The position numbers and the translations under genes were made by a program. Shown here in pieces: positions 1-6,295 of a DNA stretch of 7,246 nucleotides (the first letter of the stretch is position 1; every line of letters begins with the position of its first letter). This DNA comes from RGIG4103 sp045644605. Its GTDB lineage: Bacteria; Bacillota; Clostridia; RUG12999. Where the stretch lies: contig JAZRHB010000083.1 of the NCBI GenBank assembly GCA_045644605.1, positions 1 through 7,246 of the forward strand, given 5' to 3'. The notes beneath the pieces are model-generated. The model was not told where the DNA came from. It was given only the letters and a program-made list of their open reading frames with translations, and searched no databases.

Positions 1-116
1 GGCACAAACTGCGGTCTTGTTCCTACTAAAAATATAAACAACATATAGAGCAAAACTATCGCTACATTAACAAATCCAAACCAATTAAGAATGTTACTCC
101 TAAGTTTACTGCCCAT
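1..116 (-). CDS. Start of an unrecognised membrane protein (partial, runs off the left edge)
   Basis: An ATG at 116-114 opens a frame of 38 full codons with no stop before the window ends. A strong AGGAGG ribosome binding site lies 7 nt upstream, which makes this a real start although only the first residues are visible. The visible peptide begins MGSKLRSN, with two basic residues, followed by a hydrophobic stretch at about residues 12-32, then GTRPQFV. This suggests a membrane segment or signal anchor with the short basic N-terminus inside the cell. The gene follows comEA by 17 nt and is probably in the same operon. In B. subtilis comEA is followed by comEB and the DNA channel gene comEC, so a membrane protein here is worth comparing with ComEC, but nothing visible identifies it. 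Existence is fairly sure; function is unknown. Confidence 0.7.
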   Translation of the reverse strand, partial: MGSKLRSNILNWFGFVNVAIVLLYMLFIFLVGTRPQFV

Positions 117-123
117 TTGTATT

Positions 124-129
124 CCTCCT
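124..129 (-). promoter_or_regulatory. Ribosome binding site AGGAGG for the partial membrane gene
   Basis: Read on the minus strand this is a perfect AGGAGG, 7 nt before the ATG at 116. It sits in the 17-nt gap after the comEA stop codon and is the main support for calling a new gene at the window edge. Confidence 0.8.
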
Positions 130-133
130 GTTT

Positions 134-655
134 TTAATTAATACAAATTTTATTCTTTATTTTTTCAAACAACACTTCTCCGATTCCCGGAACATTCATT
201 ATTTCTTCCTTTACCGAAAATTTCCCAATAACACTTCTATATTGGGCAATCTGCTTCGCAGTAATTTCCCCTATTCCGTCAATTTTGCACAGCTGCTCTA
301 TGTCTGCTGTGTTTATGTTAATTTTCAAAGTCCCATTGTCGCTGTCTGTTCCAGAAACAATCTCAGGGATAATTACCTCTTCCCCGTCTTCAAGAAAACG
401 GGCAAGATTTACTGCATTTAAATTTGCATTTTCAAGCGCACCGCCCGCTACTATGATTGCATCATTAACGCGGGACGATGCGTCAAGCTCGTACATACCG
501 GGACTGCGGACAGCTCCTTTAATATGAACACAGATTTTCGGAATGTTAAATGTTTTTGTTTCTTTTATTACGGGATATTTCACAAAACTTACTATTACAA
601 CAATTAATGCAATTACCAAAACTGCTATCAGTAAATTCTTTGCTTTCGTACCCAT
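134..655 (-). CDS. comEA: ComEA-type membrane DNA-binding protein (competence)
   Basis: The 173-residue protein has the full ComEA layout. A hydrophobic anchor lies at about residues 7-25. An SLBB-type domain follows at about 41-98 (ICVHIKGAVRSPGMY through EEVIIPE). The C-terminus carries a paired helix-hairpin-helix DNA-binding domain at about 112-170, with NINTAD followed by the hairpins IDGIGE (125-130) and VPGIGE (155-160). In competent bacteria ComEA is anchored in the membrane facing outward, binds incoming double-stranded DNA and passes it to the ComEC channel. The ATG lies 1 nt after the leuS stop (TAA-A-ATG), and its AAAGGG-like ribosome binding site is inside the end of leuS, so translation is probably coupled to leuS. 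Length is normal for Firmicute ComEA. Family assignment is secure. Whether the host is naturally competent cannot be judged, because comEC and the other machinery are not in view. Confidence 0.93.
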   Translation of the reverse strand: MGTKAKNLLIAVLVIALIVVIVSFVKYPVIKETKTFNIPKICVHIKGAVRSPGMYELDASSRVNDAIIVAGGALENANLNAVNLARFLEDGEEVIIPEIVSGTDSDNGTLKININTADIEQLCKIDGIGEITAKQIAQYRSVIGKFSVKEEIMNVPGIGEVLFEKIKNKICIN

Positions 656-656
656 T

Positions 657-3071
657 TTATCCCTTTACAACAAGGTTCACAAGTTTGTCCGGGACACAGA
701 TTATTTTAACAATTTCTTTGCCTTCTGCAATTTCTTCGAGCTTTCCGGAAGCTTTTACGAATTCTTCCATTGCCGTCTTGTCAAGACCTGCAGGAATCAT
801 CATTTTGTCTTTAACTCTGCCGCCAATCTGGAGAACAATTTCAATTTCATCAGAAGCAGTTTTGGATTCATCATATTCCGGCCACGGTCTGTATGCGATT
901 TCGCCGCCGAAATCGTGCATTGCCCAAAGTTCTTCGGTGATATGCGGTGCTGTCGGGTTAAGAAGCTGGAGGAAAGTTTTGAACTCTCCTTTTGTAATTC
1001 TTCCAACTTTGTTGAAATCGTTAACAAGTGCCATAAGTGTTGCAATAGCGGTGTTGAATTTCATACGTTCAATGTCTTCGCCGACTTTTTTGATTGCTTT
1101 ATGCATTGAACTTTCAAGCTCTTTTGAATATCCTTCTTCATCTACAAGGAGATGCTGAAGTGCCCATACACGTTCCATAAATCTGTAGCAGCCTTTTACT
1201 CCCTGTGTTGACCATGGTGTTGCCTGGTCAAACGCACCTATGAACATTTCATATGTTCTGAAAGTATCTGCACCAAATTCGTTTACTATATCATCAGGGT
1301 TTACAACGTTGCCTCTTGATTTGGACATTTTTTCGCCGTTTTCACCCAGAATCATGCCGTGTGATGTACGCTTTTTATACGGTTCCGCTGTAGGAACTAC
1401 GCCGATATCGTATAAGAATTTATGCCAGAAACGTGAATAAAGCAGATGCAGTGTTGTATGCTCCATACCGCCGTTATACCAGTCAACCGGTGCCCAGTAT
1501 TCCACATTTTCTTTTGATACAAATTCGTCATTGTTATGCGGGTCCATATATCTGAGGAAATACCATGATGAACCAGCCCACTGCGGCATTGTATCAGTTT
1601 CACGTTTTGCCGGTGCTCCACATTTCGGACATGTTGTGTTAACCCATTCGTCTATTTTAGCAAGCGGAGATTCGCCGTTATCTGTCGGTTCATAGTTTTC
1701 AACTTCAGGAAGTGTAAGCGGAAGGTCTTTTTCATCTACCGGTACCCAGCCGCAATGTTCACACCATACAAGTGGAATAGGTTCACCCCAGTATCTCTGT
1801 CTGGAGAACACCCAGTCACGCAGTTTATAGTTAACTTTTCTTTTACCGATTCCTTCTTTTTCAAGGAAGTCTATCATTGCGGAAATCGCTTCATCAACGC
1901 TTTTTCCTGTAATAAATCCGGAGTTCACCATTGTACCTGTATAGGTATCTGTATATGCTTCTTTCTGAACGTCCTGTCCACCTGCAACAACTTCAATAAT
2001 CGGAAGACCGAATTTGCAAGCAAACTCGTGGTCACGTGTATCGTGTGCGGGAACCGCCATAATTGCACCTGTTCCGTATGTAGTAAGTACATAATCGGAA
2101 ATAAATACAGGAATTTTTGTATTATTAACAGGGTTTACTGCCATGATACCGGAAAGTTTTACGCCTGTTTTTTCTTTTGCAAGTTCTGTTCTTTCAAACT
2201 CTGTCTTTTTAGCAGCTTCTGCCATATAAGCTTTAACTTCATCGTAGTTTTCGATTTTTTCTTTAAGCTTGCCGATAAGTTCGTGTTCAGGAGAAAGAAC
2301 AACATATGTTGCACCGAAAAGTGTATCACATCTTGTTGTGTATACTGTGATTATATTGTCATCGCCGTCGATTTTAAAATCAACTTCAGCACCTTCGGAA
2401 CGTCCAATCCAGTTTTTCTGCTGTGCTTTTACTTTATCAATATAATCTGTCTGGTCAAGGTCATCAATAAGCTTTTGCGCATATTCAGTGATTTTAAGCA
2501 TCCACTGGCTTTTATTTTTCTGAATAACTTCGCCGCCGCAACGTTCACAAACGCCGCCAACAACCTCTTCGTTTGCAAGACCTACCTTACAGCTTGTGCA
2601 CCAGTTGATAGGCATTTCCTGTTTATATGCAAGTCCTTTTTCAAACAGTTTAAGGAAAATCCACTGTGTCCATTTATAGTAGTTCGGGTCGGTTGTGTTT
2701 ATTTCTCTTGTCCAGTCAAATGAAAAGCCGAGGCTTTTGAGCTGACGTTTGAAGTTTGCAATATTGTTTTCTGTTACAACCTTCGGATGAATTTTGTTCT
2801 TAATTGCAAAGTTTTCTGTAGGCAAACCGAACGCGTCCCATCCCATAGGATAAAGAACGTTATATCCGTCCATTCTCTTTTTACGGGCAACTATATCAAG
2901 TGCAGTATAGCTTCTCGGGTGACCTACGTGAAGTCCCTGTCCTGACGGATACGGAAATTCAACAAGAAGATAATACTTGGGTTTTGATTTGTCATCGGAT
3001 GCCGCAAATGTATTATTCTCGTCCCATTTCTTTTGCCATTTTTGTTCAATGTCAGTATAATTATAGCTCAT
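657..3071 (-). CDS. leuS: Leucyl-tRNA synthetase
   Basis: This class I synthetase of 804 residues charges tRNA-Leu with leucine in the cytoplasm. Visible landmarks are: the HIGH motif as HVGH (48-51) within FPYPSGQGLHVGH; a first zinc-type cysteine set, CTSC (158-161) and CERC (175-178); the CP1 editing domain at roughly 225-415 with the threonine-rich TTRCDT (245-250) and the AHDTRDHEFA segment (342-351), whose Asp347 matches the conserved editing aspartate; a second cysteine set, CEHC (437-440) and CPKC (481-484); KMSKS (581-585); and a C-terminal anticodon-binding region from about 650, ending in the LeuRS tail domain. Length is normal for Firmicutes. The ATG is preceded by GGAGG with 8 nt spacing, and the rsfS stop lies 22 nt upstream. 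That gap is far too short for a T-box leader, so expression should follow the operon. No key motif is missing. Confidence 0.98.
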   Translation of the reverse strand: MSYNYTDIEQKWQKKWDENNTFAASDDKSKPKYYLLVEFPYPSGQGLHVGHPRSYTALDIVARKKRMDGYNVLYPMGWDAFGLPTENFAIKNKIHPKVVTENNIANFKRQLKSLGFSFDWTREINTTDPNYYKWTQWIFLKLFEKGLAYKQEMPINWCTSCKVGLANEEVVGGVCERCGGEVIQKNKSQWMLKITEYAQKLIDDLDQTDYIDKVKAQQKNWIGRSEGAEVDFKIDGDDNIITVYTTRCDTLFGATYVVLSPEHELIGKLKEKIENYDEVKAYMAEAAKKTEFERTELAKEKTGVKLSGIMAVNPVNNTKIPVFISDYVLTTYGTGAIMAVPAHDTRDHEFACKFGLPIIEVVAGGQDVQKEAYTDTYTGTMVNSGFITGKSVDEAISAMIDFLEKEGIGKRKVNYKLRDWVFSRQRYWGEPIPLVWCEHCGWVPVDEKDLPLTLPEVENYEPTDNGESPLAKIDEWVNTTCPKCGAPAKRETDTMPQWAGSSWYFLRYMDPHNNDEFVSKENVEYWAPVDWYNGGMEHTTLHLLYSRFWHKFLYDIGVVPTAEPYKKRTSHGMILGENGEKMSKSRGNVVNPDDIVNEFGADTFRTYEMFIGAFDQATPWSTQGVKGCYRFMERVWALQHLLVDEEGYSKELESSMHKAIKKVGEDIERMKFNTAIATLMALVNDFNKVGRITKGEFKTFLQLLNPTAPHITEELWAMHDFGGEIAYRPWPEYDESKTASDEIEIVLQIGGRVKDKMMIPAGLDKTAMEEFVKASGKLEEIAEGKEIVKIICVPDKLVNLVVKG

Positions 3072-3093
3072 TTTTTATTCCTCCGGTTTTATT

Positions 3094-3441
3094 TTAGAAT
3101 TGTATATCAAGTTTCGGCGCATCCGCCCACAGTCTTTCAAGATTGTAGAACGAAGCCGATTCATGGTCAAATATATGCACAACAACGTCGCCGTAATCCA
3201 TAAGAAGCCATGCCGCACTTGCCACGCCCTCGTTATGCTCTGGAGTTATGCCCTTTTGTTTCATTTGCTCTTCAACATTATCGCAAAGAGCTTTTATGTG
3301 AAGGCTTGACCCGCCGCTGCAGATTATGAAATAATCGCACATAGACGTAAGTTCCCTTATTTCAAGAACCTGAATGTCCTCGCCTTTTTTACTGTCAAGT
3401 ATTTTTGCAATTTCAATTGCTTTTTCTTTTGAACTAAGCAT
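3094..3441 (-). CDS. rsfS: Ribosomal silencing factor RsfS
   Basis: This 115-residue protein belongs to the RsfS/Iojap family. It binds ribosomal protein uL14 on the 50S subunit and blocks joining of the 30S subunit, lowering translation when nutrients are short. The diagnostic core is present: DYFIICSGGSSLHIKAL (about 36-52), the family signature AWLLMDYGDVVVHIF (77-91), and YNLERLWADAP (99-109). Length is typical and no residue is obviously missing. The ATG at 3441 has GGGAGG 7 nt upstream, within the 14-nt gap after the LCP gene. Downstream, leuS begins 22 nt after the stop. Position after nadD and yqeK matches the B. subtilis yqeI-nadD-yqeK-yqeL order, except that an LCP gene is placed between yqeK and rsfS. 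Confidence 0.96.
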   Translation of the reverse strand: MLSSKEKAIEIAKILDSKKGEDIQVLEIRELTSMCDYFIICSGGSSLHIKALCDNVEEQMKQKGITPEHNEGVASAAWLLMDYGDVVVHIFDHESASFYNLERLWADAPKLDIQF

Positions 3442-3455
3442 TTATATTCCTCCCT

Positions 3456-4823
3456 TTATCTTGGAAGTGGTGTATGTTTTGGTGTAGGAGTGGGTTTCGG
3501 CGTTGTAGTCGGTTTCGCCGTCGGTTTAGGTGTTGCCGTTGGTTTTACCGTTTTTGTCGGTTTTTTGGTAGACGACGGTGCCGGTGTTTTTTCCGGTTCT
3601 TCCTCTGTTACGGTTTCCGGAACATATGTTGGAATATTATCAGATGCAAGATAAAGGTTTTCGGCTGCACCGAAATACTGTTTTGCCACGCTTGCCGCGT
3701 CCTCTTTATCAACAAAGAAATAATATCCTGCCGAAATAAGTCCTGCCGAGCCGGGCGCATCCATAAACACAAGGTTTCCTTCCGGAAGCTCAAGAATTGC
3801 CGAAGCATATCCGAGAATATGAGATGTTGTCAAATCGGTTTCTATATATTTACCCGCAATTTCAAGCATTTCCGGTGCTTTTGCAATTCCCTCCGGAGTT
3901 GCAACCTTTTTAAACATTGCGGATAAAAACGCTTTTTGCGATTTTTCTCTGGGGTAATCCACACCGTCGTTGCTTTTTCTGTATCTTACAAAGCCTTCCG
4001 CCTGCTTTCCATCAAGCACCTGCGTGCCCGCCGGTATATGAATATGCAGGTTCTGTTCGGGGTCATCATAATCCATATATATCGGAACATAAACCTCAAC
4101 CCCGCCAAGAAGGTCAACAAGTTGTCTGAAGCCTTCAAGGTCAACTGTTACATACTTATGAATGTCTATTCCGTATGCCATTTTTATTTCTTTTTTCAGC
4201 TGGTCAATACCGGCAAAATACGCCGAGTTTATTTTCTTATCGTATCTGCCGTTACCGCCAACATATGTGTCACGCGGGATTTGCATTACCGTTACGATTT
4301 TTGCCTCGTCGTCATAATGTGCAATCATTATTGTATCGGTTCTGTATCCGTCCTTATCCACACCGAGAAGAAGCACGTTTGCATCTTCAGGCGGCAGGTT
4401 TACACCAATAATCGGAGATACAATTTTTGCCATTCCGCTTGCAAATCCGTTTTCGTAAAATACCGGAATCACGTATGTTGTAATAAGCGAAATGCACATA
4501 ACTATCATTGCTATAGCGCTTATAAGCACCGGCACCCATATTCTTGGGCCTGTTTTTTCATCGTCAGGTAAATCTTCTTCCAGAATAGGTTCGGGTTTTG
4601 GAACCTCTTTTTTTACAGGTTCCGGTTTTTTACTAACCCATTCAGGAATTACAAAATCAGGAGTTCCTTCCGGAATTTCCGGTTCGTAAGTTTCCTCTTC
4701 TTTTCCGGTTTCTTTAAAGTCCGACTTAGGCATCGGCACCAGTGTTTTTTCAAGCGATATATCTTCATCGGCAGGTTTTACCGCCGGGATTTCCATTGTT
4801 TTATCAAATTCGTTTGATTCCAT
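3456..4823 (-). CDS. LytR-CpsA-Psr (LCP) family cell-wall polymer transferase
   Basis: LCP enzymes sit in the cytoplasmic membrane and transfer lipid-linked anionic polymers (teichoic acids, capsule or related glycans) to peptidoglycan outside the cell. The 455-residue protein has a cytoplasmic N-terminal part of about 94 residues, acidic and proline-rich, then one membrane helix (about 95-119). The LCP domain spans about 146-330: NVLLLGVD (149-156), RTDT (161-164), IPRDTYV (182-188, with Arg184 and Asp185), KINSAY (197-202), the VDLEGFRQLVDLLGGVEVYVP segment, and VRYRKSNDGVDYPREKSQ (279-296) with the conserved arginines 280, 282 and 292. A wall-spanning Pro/Thr/Lys-rich tail runs from 412 to the end. 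The ATG lies 1 nt after the yqeK stop, with AGGAG 8 nt upstream. The exact polymer cannot be told, so no gene symbol is given. The long cytoplasmic region, with repeated EKT/DKT elements, is the unusual part. Confidence 0.93.
   Translation of the reverse strand: MESNEFDKTMEIPAVKPADEDISLEKTLVPMPKSDFKETGKEEETYEPEIPEGTPDFVIPEWVSKKPEPVKKEVPKPEPILEEDLPDDEKTGPRIWVPVLISAIAMIVMCISLITTYVIPVFYENGFASGMAKIVSPIIGVNLPPEDANVLLLGVDKDGYRTDTIMIAHYDDEAKIVTVMQIPRDTYVGGNGRYDKKINSAYFAGIDQLKKEIKMAYGIDIHKYVTVDLEGFRQLVDLLGGVEVYVPIYMDYDDPEQNLHIHIPAGTQVLDGKQAEGFVRYRKSNDGVDYPREKSQKAFLSAMFKKVATPEGIAKAPEMLEIAGKYIETDLTTSHILGYASAILELPEGNLVFMDAPGSAGLISAGYYFFVDKEDAASVAKQYFGAAENLYLASDNIPTYVPETVTEEEPEKTPAPSSTKKPTKTVKPTATPKPTAKPTTTPKPTPTPKHTPLPR
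3459..3563 (-). repeat. Degenerate Lys-Pro-Thr coding repeat in the LCP tail
   Basis: The last 35 codons of the LCP gene encode KPT units at residues 421, 427, 433, 437 and 443, mostly six residues (18 bp) apart. On the plus strand this reads as a series of degenerate ggttt-type blocks with cgttg/cgtcg variants. Such tails are common in wall-spanning linkers of clostridial surface proteins. The repeat could change length by slippage, but unit-to-unit divergence suggests it is not freshly expanded. Confidence 0.75.
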
Positions 4824-4824
4824 T

Positions 4825-5394
4825 TTATTTTCTCCTGTTTAACAAGATACGGTTACGAAGTTTTATCGATTCCGTATGCATAACCATATTTCGTTCAATA
4901 ACATGTGCTATTGTGTTGTTAAGTGCTACAAGAGTTGCCCCGTCAATATCGTGGCGGGCAAGTTCCCTTAAATCTTTTGCCCAGTCAAACTCGGCATCCC
5001 GATTTGGTTCAATTACATCTGCAAGGTAAATTATCTGTGTAAAAAGGCTCATATTTTCTTTGCCTATGGTGTGGTAAAAAATTGCATCATAAATTTCGTC
5101 GTCTATGCCGAAATGCTCTTTTGCATATTCCGCACCGGCGGGTCCGTGCCAGAGTCCTTTTGATGCCATTACAGTTTCGTCTGCCCCACCAAACCTTGAC
5201 ATAAGTTCAAGCTTTTCTTCGTCGGGGAGTGATTTTGCACAGTCGTGAATAAGTCCGGCAAAACTTAACTTTTCTACGTCAAGACCATAAACTTCAGCAA
5301 GCTCGCCTGCAAATTCCATTACACCGAGAGAGTGCTTATATCTTTCGGGAGTAACAAGTTTCTGCATTTTTATTTTTGCCTCAACAAAATTCAT
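4825..5394 (-). CDS. yqeK: Symmetrical Ap4A hydrolase YqeK (HD domain)
   Basis: YqeK splits diadenosine tetraphosphate (Ap4A) symmetrically to two ADP with a metal centre in an HD fold. The frame is open up to a TTG at 5424 inside nadD, but I place the start at the ATG at 5394. It has AGGTG 5 nt upstream, follows the nadD stop by 4 nt, and gives 189 residues, the usual size, beginning MNFVEAKIK. With that numbering the metal ligands fall as expected: His21 (KHSLGV), His50-Asp51 (GLIHDCAK), His83 (LWHGPAGA), His108 (FYHTIG) and Asp126 (IYLADVIEPNR). All are present, so the enzyme should be active. nadD and yqeK are adjacent in many Firmicutes and fused in some bacteria. The stop is 1 nt from the next ATG (TAA-A-ATG), pointing to coupled translation of the LCP gene. 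Confidence 0.95.
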   Translation of the reverse strand: MNFVEAKIKMQKLVTPERYKHSLGVMEFAGELAEVYGLDVEKLSFAGLIHDCAKSLPDEEKLELMSRFGGADETVMASKGLWHGPAGAEYAKEHFGIDDEIYDAIFYHTIGKENMSLFTQIIYLADVIEPNRDAEFDWAKDLRELARHDIDGATLVALNNTIAHVIERNMVMHTESIKLRNRILLNRRK

Positions 5395-5398
5395 TTTA

Positions 5399-5974
5399 TC
5401 ACCTGTACAATTTATTTTCGGCAATGTACTTTAAAATTTCAGGCTCTACACCTTTAGCATTTCCATCACCCTTTATGATATTCCTGATTTCGCTTGATGA
5501 AACATCAATATTTTCATTATCAAGAAGATAAATTTTTGTGTTATATTCTTTTTCGGCTTCACGTACAGCTTCATCTGTACCCTCATCGCGGGAGGCAACA
5601 ATAAGGCTGCAAAGCTCAAGTATCCGCTGCGGATTTTTCCATTTGCCAAAATTTTTCATACTGTCGCCGCCGATGATAAAATAAATATCATCATCGGGAT
5701 AAAGATTTTTGAAATATTCCAGCGTTTCAAAGCTGTAGCACCAGGTTTGTTTGTTTATCTCATAATCGGAAATTTCAAACCCATGCTTTTTGGCAACTAT
5801 GCGGCACATATTATACCTGTGGTGAATTTCCCCTGCCGTTTCTTTATGTGGTGGCTGCCCTGTAGGAATCATTATGATTCTGCCAAGTGAGAACTTTTCT
5901 TTTGCCATAAGTGCGATTTGCACGTGCGCCGTATGCGGAGGGTCAAAACTTCCGCCAAAAATACCTGTTTTCAT
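5399..5974 (-). CDS. nadD: Nicotinate-mononucleotide adenylyltransferase
   Basis: NadD joins nicotinate mononucleotide and ATP to give nicotinate adenine dinucleotide, the step before NAD synthetase. The 191-residue protein shows the nucleotidyltransferase signature GIFGGSFDPPHTAH (4-17), with His14 and His17 in the ATP-binding HxxH position. It also has IPTGQPPHK (36-44), the FIIGGDSM loop (99-106) where many homologues have GAD, KWKNPQRILELC (111-122) and the C-terminal SSSEIR (159-164), the counterpart of the ISSTxIR motif. Length is typical. The ATG at 5974 is preceded by GGTGAT in the 11-nt gap after yhbY. The TGA stop overlaps the AGGTGAT that serves yqeK, so the two genes are likely translated together. 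No defect is seen. Confidence 0.97.
   Translation of the reverse strand: MKTGIFGGSFDPPHTAHVQIALMAKEKFSLGRIIMIPTGQPPHKETAGEIHHRYNMCRIVAKKHGFEISDYEINKQTWCYSFETLEYFKNLYPDDDIYFIIGGDSMKNFGKWKNPQRILELCSLIVASRDEGTDEAVREAEKEYNTKIYLLDNENIDVSSSEIRNIIKGDGNAKGVEPEILKYIAENKLYR
5400..5404 (-). promoter_or_regulatory. Ribosome binding site AGGTG that fixes the yqeK start
   Basis: AGGTG on the minus strand lies 5 nt before the ATG at 5394 and overlaps the last codons and TGA stop of nadD. It supports the ATG at 5394 rather than the upstream in-frame TTG at 5424. nadD has a similar GGTGAT before its own start. Confidence 0.65.
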
Positions 5975-5985
5975 AAAATCACCGG

Positions 5986-6279
5986 TTATATAACAATTTT
6001 ACGTTTTTTCTTTTCCTTTGCGGGTCTGTAAATTACAAATTTAAACCCAATGCACTGCACAGGCTCTGCGCCAAGTTCTTCGGCGCAAATGCCGCAAGCT
6101 TCCCTTGTTGTCATAAGTGCTGTTTCAAGCACGGTTACTTTAACAAGTTCTCTTGCACCAAGCGCATCATCAAGCTGTTTTATGAAAGTTTCGTTAATTC
6201 CGTTTTTACCAATCTGCGCTACCGGTTCAATGGTATTTGCCATTGAACGTAATTTAGCTCTTTGTTTACCTGTAAGCAA
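5986..6279 (-). CDS. yhbY: YhbY-family RNA-binding ribosome assembly protein (CRS1-YhbY domain)
   Basis: This 97-residue protein is the bacterial CRS1-YhbY (CRM) domain, which binds pre-50S ribosomal particles; the B. subtilis homologue is YqeI. The whole domain is visible: LTGKQRAKLRSMA at the start, the loop GKNG (24-27) followed by INETFIKQLDDAL, RELVKV (43-48), and the final strand QCIGFKFVIYRP (75-86) with a basic tail KEKKKRK. The start is a TTG at 6279. The family always begins at the LTGKQ segment, an in-frame TGA lies only 6 nt upstream, and AAGGTGG precedes it with 8 nt spacing. The next in-frame ATG (codon 13) would delete the first helix. A long inverted repeat separates it from obgE. 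nadD follows after 11 nt. Confidence 0.95.
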   Translation of the reverse strand: MLTGKQRAKLRSMANTIEPVAQIGKNGINETFIKQLDDALGARELVKVTVLETALMTTREACGICAEELGAEPVQCIGFKFVIYRPAKEKKKRKIVI

Positions 6280-6287
6280 TATTCAAA

Positions 6288-6294
6288 CCACCTT
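6288..6294 (-). promoter_or_regulatory. Ribosome binding site AAGGTGG for yhbY
   Basis: AAGGTGG on the minus strand lies 8 nt before the TTG at 6279 and supports that unusual start. It begins 1 nt after the end of the inverted-repeat arm (6296), so folding of the repeat could affect its access. Confidence 0.7.
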
Positions 6295-6295
6295 A

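Noticed and set aside
1755..2723. A 322-codon open frame on the plus strand
   Set aside because: It is entirely antisense to leuS. Its product is abnormally rich in Cys and Phe with no recognisable domain, as expected from the complement of a biased coding sequence.
3459..3563. CRISPR or tandem-repeat array
   Set aside because: The repetition is short, degenerate and in frame with Lys-Pro-Thr units of the LCP tail, with no spacer structure.
3936..4571. A 211-codon open frame on the plus strand
   Set aside because: It is antisense to the LCP gene, whose motifs are intact. The product is rich in Cys, His and Tyr and looks like a coding shadow.
5395..5424. TTG at 5424 as the yqeK start, giving a 26-nt overlap with nadD
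   Set aside because: The ATG at 5394 has a suitable AGGTG, gives the normal length and starts at the conserved part of the protein.
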